Made by a program: the position numbers and the translations under genes
NCBI GenBank assembly: GCA_019279435.1
Contig: JAAALK010000284.1
Span: 20,007,778-20,071,777 of the forward strand
Direction: 5' to 3'
Source of the DNA: Zizania palustris
Lineage: Eukaryota; Streptophyta; Magnoliopsida; Poales; Poaceae
DNA: 64,000 nucleotides
Part shown: piece after piece, positions 1 through 12,566 of the stretch
Layout of the letters: each line of letters begins with the position of its first letter
Numbering within the stretch: the stretch's first letter is position 1
Notes under the pieces: generated by a model
What the model was told of the DNA's origin: nothing
The model's database searches: none
What the model saw: only the letters and a program-made list of their open reading frames with translations

Positions 1-850
1 GCTTCTCATTTATATGATCCAAATGACAATGTTAGACATAGGTATGATTCAAATAATTGGGTCATCGTTTCTTTGTACTAACATTATAAATGTGTGCATC
101 TTAAAAATTTAGAATATATAATCTATTCACCAATGGACAAATACCATAGAGCATACTATTTGAGAATACCGAACAACACTTGTTCTTTATCACGAACTCA
201 TAACCTTCTTCTCTAAACATGAGGAAGAAATAATGTTTATGCCCAATAGTAGAACATAATAACAATTATTCAATTCTAGAACTAATACTAAGGGTAGCGA
301 CAAATAATAAATGTCGATGGCCAACGCTACAACTTTTCCACTATTGCCGACGTATATATCCAGTTAGCCTATTGCACACTTTCTTAACCTACTCAGTCCT
401 GGCAATGATTTGCAAGTATGAATCATCGACCTGGTATCCAATACCCATGAATCATTTGGACGAGTAGTAAGATTAATTTCAATAACATTAATACTTGAAG
501 TAGAAGAAGAAGTCCTACTTCCCTTCTCCTTTCAGAGTTCTTCTAAGAACTATTTGTAGTTCTTGAACCATTGAACAATTTTTCACACAAACAATGATTT
601 CGAGGTATCGTACCTCTCGACCCGATCCTTGCTCTCAAAAATGCATTGGTGTCCCATAATCATATTATGGACATCCTTGTTCTCATCTTGCTTACGAAGC
701 TCAGAGGACATACTAGCAGGTATGAGACAACATACATTAAGTGACTCATTCGAGTGCTTGTCACAAGCCCTCCGATCAACTAGTATATCATGATGGGACT
801 CCTCTAGAACATTTTCCTTTTCCTTTTGTTTTAGAACAATTCTCAAGTTT
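1..850 (-). pseudogene. Degenerate Ty1/copia gag-protease remnant
   Basis: Read on the minus strand, 846-583 gives a gag C-terminal stretch with SMSSELRKQDEN and FESKDRVERYDTSKSLF, which resembles the copia gag segment before the zinc knuckle. About 460-70 then reads as the protease and pre-integrase part: a DSWVLDT motif (aspartic protease; the usual form is D-S/T-G, so the Gly is replaced), followed by EEGYEFVIKNKCC and LYGICPLVNRLYIL. Stops and frame changes are frequent, so it is dead. The element runs off the left edge; its integrase and reverse transcriptase would lie outside the window. Confidence 0.7.
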
Positions 851-2639
851 CTATACTAGTCTATAAAGATTGTTCCAAAAAGAATTGATCACAAAATGAA
901 GACAAATGTTCTTAACAGTTGGTGTCATGATCTACAAATTAAATGTAAGGTTCAGCACTATGCTATGTTTATCTTCTATCCAATAAAGATGTATCACTAT
1001 TGAAACCAGTCACTTTCCCTCTAATGACTAATAGTGTGACAAGATCCATATTCAATTAACTCCTAGTGAGCTTTGGCACCACTGCTAGAAGCTAACTGAC
1101 ATAGGTAAGCAACACTTTGCTAATCACATCATATGTGACTCTTGTTGGTTAGAGTAGCATCCAATGCACGACGTCCAACTCCATGATCCAAATCCCAAAA
1201 CCATTTTGATAGCTTTGTTAAGCAAACCAATACTATATGTGCGGAAGTCCGACTTCCACCCTAACTAGTCAAGATAAAAGATAGCACTCTACTTTGGCAG
1301 ACCCACTATCGATGATCGAGATCCTTGGTAGGTGCAACTATTGAAAAGAGCATAAATAGTTAATTTTCTTAGGGAAAGCTATTCTACAAAGATAACGTTC
1401 CCTGGCACGCATGAACCATGCAAGAATAGTATGACAGGAACATAAGTAAGCACCACATACAACACATTGATTGTGACATAGTATGGCCCCTTCTCATGGT
1501 GATCTCTATCTCCATGGCAACCGTCATTGAGTGTGTGCCTCCGGCCTCCATGAACCTGTACTAGCCTATTAAAATAGCACCTATACTAGTTACATGAGCC
1601 AAATCATCACAAATCAACACACATGTTATACGAATGTACACTAACCTTGGGTTGTAAATAATCATGACATGCATGCCATATTTAATATACATTCAATGCA
1701 TCTCATTCATCACATTCAACAAGGCCATACCAGTCTCAACATTCTTTGTAAAACAAAGTTAGGTGAAGAATCTACAAGTGACCGATATCTGGATCTGAAA
1801 ATATCAACTCAACAGGCTCAGAATTTCTACTTTTGTGTGGATCAGAACTTCCGATATGGTATTGAAACTTTCGATCTACCGGAACATACGACAACAAATT
1901 GCTCTCTATATCGATTAAAAACCGACATCAGAATTTCCAATACAACATTGGAGATTCCTGTCTAATATCGAAACTTCTGATAGAAAAATTGTTCTCTATC
2001 AAATTATAACTAACATCGGAACTTCCAATCCAATGAAAACTTCCGATTGAGGAGCCATGTTGAAGAGCATGGGCCTCATGGCTCTAGATGTGATGAGTGA
2101 TTGTCAACGGAAGTCAAAGAGGACATGAAGAGAAGAGAAGACTTGTTGTGTCTGGGCCACATGTGACATAGGTACACGAGCAGCGAGCGACTGTCGGGCA
2201 GAGGGGCCACGAAGTTGGGCTAGCCCAATTCGAGTACATGGGCTTGGAGCAGCAGAGGATCCACTAGCCTGTTCACCGGTATTCACTCAGGTACATAGAC
2301 GGCGAGCAATTGCCGGGCTGAGGGAGCTACGAAATCGGGCTGAAGATATTGCAAACTCAAAGGTAAGAAGGTATTCTGCTTTAGAAGGTGAAATATATAA
2401 CATATCTCTGTATCTTTGCTAGTTAAATGAACTTATCCCCATTTTCTTATTGGTTACTTACTTGATTGTTGATCTATCTTTACTAATTACTAACAAAATC
2501 ATGCAACTCTTTCTGAAGCAATAATCAATGAGCAAGCCATACAACAAGTATGGTTTCTTTACAGTTTTATCAATTCACACATTTGTACCCTAGTACAAAA
2601 TTAGAACAAGGTTGCTCTGTGCTTACGAAGAATCCATTA
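851..2639. other. Repeat-derived intergenic DNA, no gene seen
   Basis: This AT-rich stretch has no convincing coding region. It probably includes leader and LTR sequence of the minus-strand copia remnant to its left. At about 1780-2060 a word like GGAACTTCCGAT recurs, and the same word is dense at 55640-55890, so both stretches probably come from one repeat family. A degenerate direct repeat of about 52 bp occurs at about 2171-2223 and 2287-2341. LTR boundaries could not be fixed. Confidence 0.45.
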
Positions 2640-3044
2640 GAGGGAAAAATGAAGGAGAGTTTCATCTCACTGACCTCAGAATGAAAATCACAATCGGCGC
2701 TGTCGGCCTTTCCTTCCGAGGCTCTGGATGGGAGTTGAGGGGAAACAATTCTTCAATGAGCAGGCTAAGCTTCGGTGATGGGTGATGGGTGCTTAAGAAG
2801 GCGTTCATGGCGAACGGTTGCAGATGCATAGTCAAACGACGGTTAGGCGAGGACTGGGCAAATCGTAGGCGAGGACACGTGTGAGGCGAGCCGTGGGCGA
2901 AGACTGGACATGGGGTTCGCTCGGCGGCTGGAGGCACCCCGCACCCAGTCTTCGCACGTGGATCTAGCTCGACGAGCGCAGAGGCGGCACGCGGCGGCGG
3001 TAAAGGAGCTAGGGTGGCGGGCGTGGTGGCGCTGGCCCTACGCC
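2640..3044 (-). other. GC-rich block, possible orphan exon
   Basis: GC content rises sharply here and stops at the start of the Ac/Ds-like element. On the minus strand an ATG at about 2808 opens a short frame beginning MNAFLSTHHPSPKL and ending at about 2665 before a donor-like GTCAGTGAG. No continuation was found downstream and I recognise no domain. It could be the 5' end of a disrupted gene or chance coding potential in GC-rich DNA. Confidence 0.2.
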
Positions 3045-5025
3045 TAGGGATGAAAACGGATCGGATACGGACGGATATCACTGATATCATATCCTTTTTC
3101 ATATTTTTTTCGAATTCGAATTCGGATTCGGATACTCCGGATACGGATATGGAATCGGATAGCATCAGATACAAATACGGAGCAGATATGAAGCGAATAC
3201 GAATACGAATACAATTACAAATATTTATCGGATATCACCAGTAATATAATTTTTGATTCATAGTCACAACACACAAGTGACAAGTAATAGTTGGCATCAC
3301 ATAAATCACCGCATACAAGTTCACATTACACAAATCACTACAAATAGAGTTCATACAAAAGTGTATGAAACAATGAACCAAAATTTGTAGAAAAACATAT
3401 CCATAATTATGAGTCCATTTTAATTCTTATCCACTAAATGTAAAAAACTTGAAAAATCTAGGATTTAAATAAAATCATGTCTGATGTTAAGAAAACCACC
3501 AATTAGACGATTATCCAAGAATGAACTAAGATTGAAAGAATGAATATGTTGGTTTTGAAAACAAATTGATGGTTAAATGTTTTTTCAACTTGAAACTTTT
3601 TCTATGATCAAAAGGAAACATAGATTATCTCATGTAAATTTTTTGTATTTTTCAGGATAAGTTAACTATTTTTAATTTATTAAACGTGTTTCTAGGATTT
3701 AAATTGAAATAGGTGAAATTTGAATTGGAGGTGCTTGAAATAATGAATTAAAATTTATAGAAAAATCATATTCATGTTTTAGTCCATTTTTAGTTCTTAT
3801 TGACTAAATTTAAATATTTTTTGCAAAACTAGGTTACGACACTCAATGGGCACTCAATGGGCAACATAGAGCTTAATGATTTTTTAATTCTAAAAAAATC
3901 AAAAAAAGTCTGAAAAATACATGACTTGTCATGATATTGTGATTTGATACATAGATACTATAATAAAAAATTAAAAATGTTTGGAAAAAGTTATCATGTA
4001 TATTATTAAGAAAATTAGAGATTCTACAAGAACGATCTAGGATATAAAGAAGGAATATGTTGGGTTTAAAAAAATCAATAGTTACCTCTTCGTTTCATCT
4101 TAAAACTTTTTATATGATCAAAATGCAACAAATATTATCTAGTGTAAAATTTCGGTATTTTTATGAATAAGTTAACTATTTTTAACTCATTAAATGTGTT
4201 TCTAGGATTTATATTGAAATGGGTGAAATTTGAACCGCAAGTGCTTGAAATAATGAACCAAAATTTATAGAAAAATCATATTCATATTTTTTGAGATCAG
4301 TTTACTATTTCTAATTCATTTTTGTAAGTCATTAACTAATTTTAGTTAATTAATTAAGTTTCTATGATTTGAATTGAAATAAGTTAAATTTAAACCGTAT
4401 GAAACAATAAACCTACTATATTAATAAAATAAAAATATAAATTGTATACCAAACACTGAATATTCTTAGAAAATATTTATATTTTAAAAAACTTTATCTT
4501 TCACCTTCCTACCGCATTGCAACCAGGGGCATTCTTTGTAGTAACAAACCATTGGGCTACAAACGCTCTTCAGAATTTTTTTGTTTAGGCTTCATATTTG
4601 GGCCTACGTCAAAGTAAGCATGCTTACGGCTCGCTCTTTAGTACCGCCTCGCTGGTTTACAGCTGTGCGAGCGGTGGGCTGCCTATAAAACCAAGGTGAG
4701 GGCTGAGCTTCGCAGCACAAATCTAATGCATTAGTAGTACGTTATGAATAAAGATTATGTGTGAAGTTTGATACACATATTAAATAATGATTTATTCTAT
4801 GGTTATTTTTTATAGATAACCATGTTGATTTTGGATATCCGGATAGGATTTATTCGGATTATCCGATTTTGTATCTGTATCCATCGGATACCATCAATAC
4901 CATATTTGTTTCATATCCGAAAAGAAAAATCCGTATCCAAATCCGTTTCTGAATAATTTGTATTCGAATTAAAAAAATCCGAATCCGATATCATTTTTTT
5001 TGGATTCGGACGGAAACTATCCGAC
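3045..5025. mobile_element. Ac/Ds-like hAT element, 3' end eroded
   Basis: The left end begins TAGGGATGAAAACGG, the classic Ac/Ds-type hAT terminus. It is followed by dense GGATACGGAT and ATTCGGATTCGG repeats to about 3190. The same repeats occur in inverted orientation at about 4830-5020, ending near GGACGGAAACTATCCGACCG. The mirror terminal repeat (CCGTTTTCATCCCTA) is not present there, so the right end is truncated or mutated and no target duplication can be called. The interior is AT-rich with no transposase. Arrays of this kind act as transposase-binding sites in Ac. Confidence 0.6.
3240..4400. repeat. Degenerate direct repeats of about 0.5 kb inside the hAT-like element
   Basis: Blocks beginning near GAATATGTTGG recur at about 3541 and 4049. 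Blocks with AATGAACCAAAATTT or AATGAATTAAAATTT occur near 3374, 3742 and 4254. Each includes a shared GATAAGTTAACTATTTTTAA and GTGTTTCTAGGATTTA order. Copies are roughly 80 percent alike by eye. This looks like an internal tandem duplication, with no coding content. Confidence 0.5.
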
Positions 5026-5780
5026 CGCGTGACTAGACTAGCTAGGGTTTGGCGTGCACGTAATGGGCCGAGGCGGCGTGCATGCTTATTGGGCCGAGGC
5101 GGGGAGAGGTCAGCGCGCTGCGCGCGGTCCGTGCGGACGGATGAGTGAATCAACTACTTTAATATAGTAGAGATTTGATTTGATTCAAATCATTTGTACA
5201 CAGTATTCAAATGACATTTGCTAATTTATTGTAAAAAATTGTAGATGTTCAGATGCCATTTGCTAATATGTTGTAAAAAATCTGATATTACTAGAACTAT
5301 TTATGGAGTACGGTAGTTGAAAATATTGTTAAAACATAGAAGAATGTGATATGGAGGATGTAATATAGATGATTTATTGGAGTGAGATAAAATTTGAAGA
5401 GAGAATCTTTTTAGATGAATATCCAAATTAAAATATAGATGTCCAAATAAACTAGATTATTATAATCCCAAATTAAAACAAATAAGCTATCAGAATCTTT
5501 GAACCCAAAGCAACCTAAACCGTCTATTGACCAACAGATCAAGGCCGTCGATCTCATCAGGCCGCTGGTTTGTATGACGTGGCAACCCATCCGGCCATCC
5601 GTTGCCGAACTAAACGGCAAGTCAAAATGCGCTCGCTAGCTCTTAACTCCAAACGGTCGTCTCCGCAAGTTCAAAAATCGAATCCGCTCCTCGCCTCCGC
5701 CGCTCCCAAATCCCCAATCCCCCCACCTGAGGGCGCGTCGCGACCAAATCTCTCCTCCTCCAGGGCCTCAGGTCGCTGCA
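5026..5780. other. Intergenic region and kinesin 5' flank
   Basis: A short GC-rich patch (5040-5145) is followed by AT-rich DNA and then by a GC-rich stretch (5540-5780) that leads into the kinesin ATG. The last part is probably the promoter and 5' UTR. I could not pick a convincing TATA box. Confidence 0.4.
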
Positions 5781-6883
5781 ATGGAAGCGGATCCGGCCTC
5801 ATCCTCGTCGCCGCCGCCTTCTCCGGCGCGGCCCGTGGTCTCTCCACCCTGTCAACCACTAGGTACGCGCGTTTCGTGGTTCCATGGCGAGAAATGGGTG
5901 GGGTTGGTTTTGTGGGTGGTTTTCTCATGGCGAGGGTGTTTTTTTTTGGCAGGCGAAGTGGAGCATGTGGATCCCCCCAGCCTAAATTGCTGCGTGGGAG
6001 CCGACCCGAATCCTGCACCGCCGCCCGCGTCGAAAGCGCCGCCGACAGGTTCGAATGTTCGATTCCTGTTCCTGTAATGCACGGCAGTAGGGTCTAGTTT
6101 GCATCTGTGTCACGGTGGCAGGCCTTGTTTTGTGTATGTCTCACGGTGGCAAATTGTCAGGTGCGGAGCCAGTGGTGAGCAGTGAGGGGGAGCAGGCGGC
6201 AGTTGCAGCAGGAGAAGGGGAGGCTCTTCGTAGCTTCTTGGAGGTAGAGAATTTGGGATCATTAAGCTAAGATCCGATATATTTTCTGTACTCCGTTCTT
6301 TTCTTCTGATTTGTAGGTTTCTATTTCCTACAGGAATTCGGACACACAACGGATGATTGCCTTATCCCTTCACCACGGATGAAACAGATAGACACCCCTG
6401 ATCGCTTCGTTGCTCTTCGGTTCCTTGGTATACTTCAAAACGTACATATACGGTATACCTTGCTAAAGGGGGTTTTCTGAAGTCATGTTTTGTCTGTTTA
6501 TTGCAGGGAGCAAGTACAACAGTTTGATAGAGAGGTACCAGCAGAAAGTGGCTAAGTGCGCGGACGAATGTGTGCCGAGTTATGATGGCTTGAAGAAGAA
6601 GTACACAGATGAGTGTGCAGAGCGGCGACGCCTGTACAATGAACTCATCGAGCTGAGGGGTAACATCAGGGTGTTTTGTCGGTGCCGACCTCTAAGTGTT
6701 CATGAGGTCTCCAATGGGTGCTCTTCTATAGTTGAGATAGATCCATCCCAAGAGACTGAGCTGCATTATGTTCTTTCTGATAAAGATAAGAAGGTCTTTA
6801 AATTTGATCATGTTTTTGGACCAGCTGATGATCAAGGTAATAAAAAATCACTATTTTGTGAACTCCATTAAAACAGGGTGTCA

Positions 6884-6958
<75 letters not shown>

Positions 6959-9642
6959 GTCATCATCATTATTATTAGTTTTAGTGTTAGTATTAGTATT
7001 AGTATACTGCAGTGATTATTTGATTGAACAAAAGAAATTTCCTTTGTTTCTGATGGTACATTTCTGGACATGATTATGTGCCGATTCCTGAAGGATATGG
7101 GCCATCTTCTATTTATTTAATGAAACATGATTGTTTTTTCCTTCAGAGACTGTCTTTGCTGAGAGCTTGTCGGTCGTGCGGTCTGTCATGGATGGTTTCA
7201 ACGTATGCATCTTCGCATATGGACAGACTGGAACAGGGAAAACCTTCACCATGGAAGGGGTTCCTGAGGATAGGGGTGTTAACTATAGAGCATTGGAAGA
7301 ACTGTTTAGGATATCGGATGAAAGGAACTCGTCTGTTGCATACACGTTTGCAGTGAGCATTTTGGAAGTCTATAATGAAAAAATCAGGGATCTTCTTGAT
7401 GAAAGCTCTGAGCAAACAGGAAAAAGGTATGTTTCCCTCTACCATTTATTTGATAGTATGCATGCAATCCTGACTCGTTAGTTTTATTCTATTTTAAAAT
7501 TTAATCTCTTGTTGCATGCAAAGGTTGGACACAAAGCAAAGTGCCGATGGAACACAAGAAGTGGTTGGTTTGATTGAAGATCCAATTTATACTATAGATG
7601 GCGTTTGGGAGAAACTAAAAGTTGGAGCCAGAAATAGATCAGTTGGAGCAACGAATGCAAATGAACTAAGTAGCCGCTCTCATAGGTGAGGTTTTCTTTG
7701 GTATTTCATTATTTGTACGGTATTCCTTTTAACTAATTTAGTTATATATTCGAGCATGCTGCTATTTTTCAATATTGATGATAGATCATTCTCAATTCAA
7801 GTTAAGATGTGTGCTTCTAGAACATTATTGTAATAATAGTGGTATTTGGGCTTCTCTTCCATATGCAGCTTGGTCAGGGTCACCGTTAGGAGTGAACATT
7901 TGGTGACTGGGCAAAGGTGTAGGAGTCACATCTGGCTGGTCGACTTAGCTGGAAGCGAGCGTGTGGCTAAAACAGAAGTAGAAGGAGAGAGGCTAAAGGA
8001 GTCACAGTTCATCAACAAGTCGCTCTCTGCTTTGGGTGATGTTATTTCTGCCCTTGCCTCAAAAAATGCTCACATTCCATATAGGTCAGTAATATTTAGT
8101 ATGCATATAATTCAACATCTATCTTGTAAAGCTACTGTATGAAGTATAGCTTCATCTCAGCCTCACTTTTTTCTTTTTTTCTGTCAAATAGAAATTCCAA
8201 GTTGACTCGTCTGCTCCAAAGCTCTTTAGGTAAGATTATTTTTTGTACTAATTATGGGAGACGTGTGCTCTTTTGCACTGGAATGTCCAATCAGATTAAC
8301 AATTCATGATGACTGAATTGTTGCAGGTGGTGATTGCAAGACTCTTATGTTCGTGCAGATAAGTCCAAGCTCCGCAGACTCAGGAGAAACTCTCTGCTCA
8401 CTTAACTTTGCTAGTAGAGTTAGGGCTATAGATCATGGCCCTGCTCGTAAACAAGTGGATCCAGCTGAAACATTTAAGCTCAAGCAGATGGTAGTTTTGA
8501 TTATTCCATCACTAAAAAGTTATGAATTATGATATGATATGCCTACTGATATTAACGAAAAACTTTACTCTAGACAGAGAAACTTCGTCATGAGGAGAGG
8601 GAAAATGCCAAGTTGAATGAAAGCTTGCAATTGATGCAGCTCAAGTATGCTTCTCGTGAGAATGTCTTCCGGACACTTCAAGATAAGGTATTTTTGTCTA
8701 GGCTCATAAGCTCATTGCTATTCTCTAGGATGTCCTGGCATATTTTATGTAACTAATGCTGGCATAATGAATATTGTGAACAGATAAGGGAGGCTGAACA
8801 AACGTGCAAAACTTATCAGCAACAGGTAAATAGGATAATCACTTCTGTTTAATTCATCAGATACTAGATCCTGCATGTTAATATCTGTGAGTGTACAGGT
8901 TAGAGAGCTCGAAAATGAATTAGCCAATGAGAAGAAGGCATCTAGAGATACAGGTAGATCCACAAAGCCACCACTTGCTTCCATGAGGCAGAGACCACCT
9001 CTAGTAAGAATTAGCAATCACATCCCACCTCTGGCTCCATGTAGACAGAGGCCCACAATTCAAAACAAAGAGAACATTCCTGTGATGAACAAAGCATCCT
9101 CAGGGGCTCATCTTAGCAAGGCTGTTGGGAAGGCACGTCGTGTGTCTCTGACTCCTGTGATGCGACAAATCCCTCTGCAGCCCAAGAGGCGATCCTCAAT
9201 GGCGATACTACCATCCCCGAGAGAGCAGCTGTCTGTGCTTCATGAGAAGAGAACAGTATCTCGTCTGTCCCATATCCAAATGCCTAGGAGATCAATTGCC
9301 ACATTCAGTTCAATTCCAGGAACCCCACTAGCAGCGTCAGCACATGCCCCGGTTGATGCAACCCCAGATGGAAGAGGAAAGTTGAGGAGAATCGAGTTAA
9401 GCAGCAGTAAGTTCAAAAGCCCTCCAATGCTGGCCATGTGGAACTCAAGGAATAATGTATCAGGTTCTGGGAATGCAAGCAAGCTATGCTTCAGTGTTCA
9501 GAAACGAGTAATCCTAGGGTCACCTGCTCCACTAAAAAGTGGTATGTTGTCTGGTGTTGGCATTTTCAATCCTGCTCTGCGTGAGAAAATGATGGTGGGG
9601 AAAGCAGGGAACGCACAGCGCGTCTTCAACACCAACAGGTAA
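5781..9642 (+). CDS. Kinesin-like protein, KIN-14 family, 13 exons
   Basis: A microtubule motor ATPase of the KIN-14 (kinesin-14) family. I infer coding exons 5781-5862, 5953-6048, 6161-6243, 6334-6427, 6507-6836, 7147-7426, 7524-7685, 7869-8084, 8192-8229, 8327-8490, 8574-8687, 8784-8825 and 8899-9642. All introns are GT-AG and phases agree, giving 815 codons with stop (814 aa). The neck/motor junction ELRGNIRVFCRCRP sits near residue 165, which is diagnostic for KIN-14. The P-loop GQTGTGKT is near 253, switch I (NELSSRSHS) near 367 and switch II (DLAGSER) near 400; the motor ends near 495. A short coiled coil follows, then a basic Ser/Pro-rich tail. The motor is therefore central rather than C-terminal. 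All nucleotide-binding motifs are intact. The start was chosen because the ATG context is good and exons 1-4 join in phase. Confidence 0.93.
6883..6976. repeat. (ATT)n/(ATC)n microsatellite in kinesin intron 5
   Basis: A compound trinucleotide tract of ATT units passes into ATC units, then returns to ATT and TTAGTRTTAGT-like units. It lies 47 bases after the donor of exon 5. It is intronic and is probably length-variable. Confidence 0.95.
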
Positions 9643-10239
9643 TTCAGAAGTGAAGACCTGCAAATGTTTGGATGTACAAACAGTGATTGATGCCTCATGC
9701 CTGACTGGAATATTGACAATTGTTTTTCTACTTGAAAGCCATATATCCGCACTGATGGCTGGGGAGCTTGTGTTGATAAGATGTCTGTGGTAGGGTGGTA
9801 ATTTAGCGACATTTATTATTATTTTATTAGTTGAATGACTGATGTTATTAGTGTTCCTTGAAGTCTTTGTTGTATAAATTCCTTATTCAGATGTTGTGTA
9901 GCACTCAGAAAGTTGGAGCGTATCGTGATATATGAAACCATGAAGACGCCTCCACGTAATTACTATTGAACATCATCACTGCTGAATCATGAAATTAAGG
10001 AACTGGTTATCATTGAATTGCATAATGTTCAGACCTGCTGTCTTCAATTAACTGTTGATAATTCAAACAAGATTGTTCCGAAGAATTACATTGCTACACC
10101 AAACAAGGTCCTATCAGCCAAAAGCTCCAGAACAATTTAACATAATCTGATTGCACAATGGTCAACTCTAAAAGAATTACGAGTAGTCAGTTCCCACCGT
10201 CCTAACCCCGGCGAAAATGTAGGGTGTAAATAAAATTGA
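9643..10239. other. Convergent 3' region between the kinesin and cyclin genes
   Basis: The kinesin (+) and cyclin (-) stop codons face each other across about 600 bases. The region should hold both 3' UTRs and polyadenylation sites. It is AT-rich and shows no repeat or further ORF. Transcript overlap is possible but cannot be judged from sequence. Confidence 0.6.
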
Positions 10240-11172
10240 TCAGCTACATCCTTGGAGAGCCTGACTGTTGTATCTTCCCCGCATTAACTCACTCTTGCAA
10301 GACTCGTCAATGTTACCGCTATGACTCAAATCTTTAGCCCCATTGATGCCATGACCTTGAATGGGTCTCTCTAATACAAAAACCTTTGCTTCTTTCTCCA
10401 ACTGCAAGCAGTAGCTTCTGAACGTCTCTAGACTCACTTTCAGCCTGAAGTCCAGATTAAATAGCAAATCCAGCTCAAGTCGGTTCATCTCTACTGTGCT
10501 AATTCCCCCAACTCTAGCGTAGAACGCATTGTTGAAAAACCTGCAAAAAATTGTATTCAGAAAGTTATTGGGAAGCCATGTAATGTGGTTGTGCAGATGA
10601 ACACCTATAGCGCACATCTCAACACCTCACCAACTAACCAAAGCAAGTTAGCAAGGCATGTGTAAGATCAAAAACTAATCAAGGTCTTAAATCATGCTAG
10701 AACATACTACGAAGCAGATGCACACATAATGTAAATGAGCAGTTCAAGGGGATTCTTACGCGTCATCTGTGAATTTGGCAGCAACCACCACACATGTAAT
10801 TAGCAAGCGATGAACACTAAGGGACGTCATGTATACATGTGGCTGTTTTATATATATCTCCATGTAGATAAGAGCCAACACAAAGCAAGAAGGACTGCAT
10901 TCTGAGTACTTGAAAATGCGTTCTGCATAAAGGTTTATACTAAGATCTGGAGCCCTCTGGCCATGAAAAATGGTGCTCGATTCCTTTATTTTGTTGGAAT
11001 CTAGTAATTCTTCATTCCTCTGAACTGATCTGTCAAGATAAGTAGCAAGAAGCGACAGAACCTTGGGAAAATCAGTATCTTTTTTCTTTGATGGTGATAC
11101 TGTCAAACCCAGCGACAGGTAGCTCTCTGTACGTTTGTCGCTGCCATCAGTTGTGAATGATCCCATATCCAT
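10240..11172 (-). CDS. P-type (PHO80-like) cyclin, two coding exons
   Basis: A plant P-type cyclin of 237 aa. These small cyclins resemble yeast PHO80 and bind CDKA-type kinases, and they have been tied to cell division and nutrient signalling. Coding exons are 11172-10760 and 10540-10240 (minus), joined GAC-GC|G-TTT across a GT-AG intron. The cyclin box (about residues 75-190) contains ERIFKYSECSPSCFVLALIY, VHRLLITCVVVAAKF, NNAFYARVGGI and MNRLELDLLFNLDFRL, which is the full family signature. The N-terminal YLSLGL motif resembles the P2 subgroup of Arabidopsis more than P4. A 5' UTR intron is likely: acceptor at 11182-11183 and a good donor at 11850-11851. It converges with the kinesin gene. 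No defect was seen. Confidence 0.92.
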
Positions 11173-11176
11173 ACAT
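11147..11176 (-). promoter_or_regulatory. Short upstream ORF overlapping the cyclin start
   Basis: On the minus strand an ATG at 11176 lies four bases before the cyclin ATG, in another frame, and runs nine codons to TGA at 11149-11147. If the inferred UTR intron is spliced, this ATG is only five bases after the junction. An overlapping uORF of this kind would be expected to lower translation unless the scanning ribosome leaks past it. Confidence 0.4.
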
Positions 11177-11851
11177 TTGTACTGTAAAAGATAATGAAGT
11201 TGTTACCCAACAAAGAACAAACTTTCAACAAATAACATAAATTTTATACAAACTTTAACACAAAGAATGAAGTATATGAGATTTTGAAAACTTTGCTCAG
11301 ACACATTGGCCACGGAATTGCCCCCAAAAAACTCAGTATGATGCCGAGACAATATATTCAGAATCCAATTCCCATGTCTAGGCAATCTTAAAACGCGCCC
11401 AAATATGCACAAAAATGTAATAGCACCAGCCTGATTCACAGTAATCAGTGATACTGATACCAACTAGTCGGATGGTGTACCCATTTTGCCACATTATCGA
11501 TTATTTCCCCTCTCCCGTGATCCAAACCTGAGTAATTTCCCCTATTTGACGTATTTTGCCTCATTTATAAATTTAAATCACACAGACCAAAAAATCAAAC
11601 GGGTAGAGATTGAGCATGTAATACTGTGCCCAAATCTATACCATAACAAGAACTCGGCCCACCCTCAGATCATGCCGACAAGTAAACTTCTGCTTCTTGC
11701 ACGCGCATAAATTGGTTTGAACTTTGAATCGACTAGAGGAAGGAAGAAGAAAAACATCGGACTGGACAAGGTCTGAATCGCAGTGTAAACTTCAGATCTA
11801 ACTAATTGGAAAGAGAGAGAGTTCGACAGATGCATAAGGATGGATTCTTAC

Positions 11852-12062
11852 AGCTTGCTCGAGCTTCCGCATGTGGGGAGGCTTGTGGCTCATAGGCCAC
11901 AGCCTCACGCTCTTCAAATCTTGAGCAGGCTGAGCACTTGAGCATGGAAGCAGCTGCTCTCACTCTCTCTGTATGCTCAAATCCGGAAGCCTGAATGCTT
12001 GATACAGATGCAGGATGTACGAGAGAGAGACAAACAGAGAGAGGAGAGAAGGTTTTTTTATG
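11852..12062 (-). promoter_or_regulatory. Putative cyclin leader exon and core promoter
   Basis: On the minus strand a TATA-like CCATAAAAAAACC at about 12063-12051 is followed by a long CT-rich tract (about 12040-11995), a pyrimidine-patch arrangement common in grass promoters. It is followed by an untranslated exon ending at 11852 before GTAAGAATCC. The intron would run to the acceptor at 11182. This is inferred from motifs only. Confidence 0.4.
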
Positions 12063-12566
12063 GGATCTCCACCATATGACACGTCGTCATATGCTGACAA
12101 TGATAATACTTATTATTAATATTAATGTGGCTTCTGTTGACCTCCGAAGTCCAACCTACCAAGTAGATCTCACGGTATGCAACACAAAAGCATTAATAAA
12201 TTGGAGACAATTCCAAGTAGATACACGCGAAATGTATAGTATATTTCTTGCGATCCTCCCTCCATTAGGATTTTAAAGAAAATGTCTTTTAAAAACAAGG
12301 CGCGTTTAGTAGCTTAGTGCTCACCTTACTACTGTTCCTGTTTTGTTTTTCTTTTCAATTTTCATTGAAACTGTTCCTGCGTTGCTATCCTAGTTGCACA
12401 GCAGTCGATCAGTGGAGAGTAGGCAGGCCTGTGCTGCAGGCAAGAGAGCACACAAGGTTTAGGGGAACGTCCACTCGGCTACGGCGGTTGCTACCTATCA
12501 TCAGCTCATCCGCTGGTGCTTTTCTATGGAAAAGAAGAGGATGGTAGGCAAAGAACAGCAGAATAA

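Noticed and set aside
2662..3174. 170-codon minus-strand frame
   Set aside because: It runs through the end of a transposon and GC-rich DNA with no domain; only a short exon-like part was kept, at low confidence.
6768..7073. Poly-Leu/Ser frames in kinesin intron 5
   Set aside because: They are translations of the ATT/ATC microsatellite.
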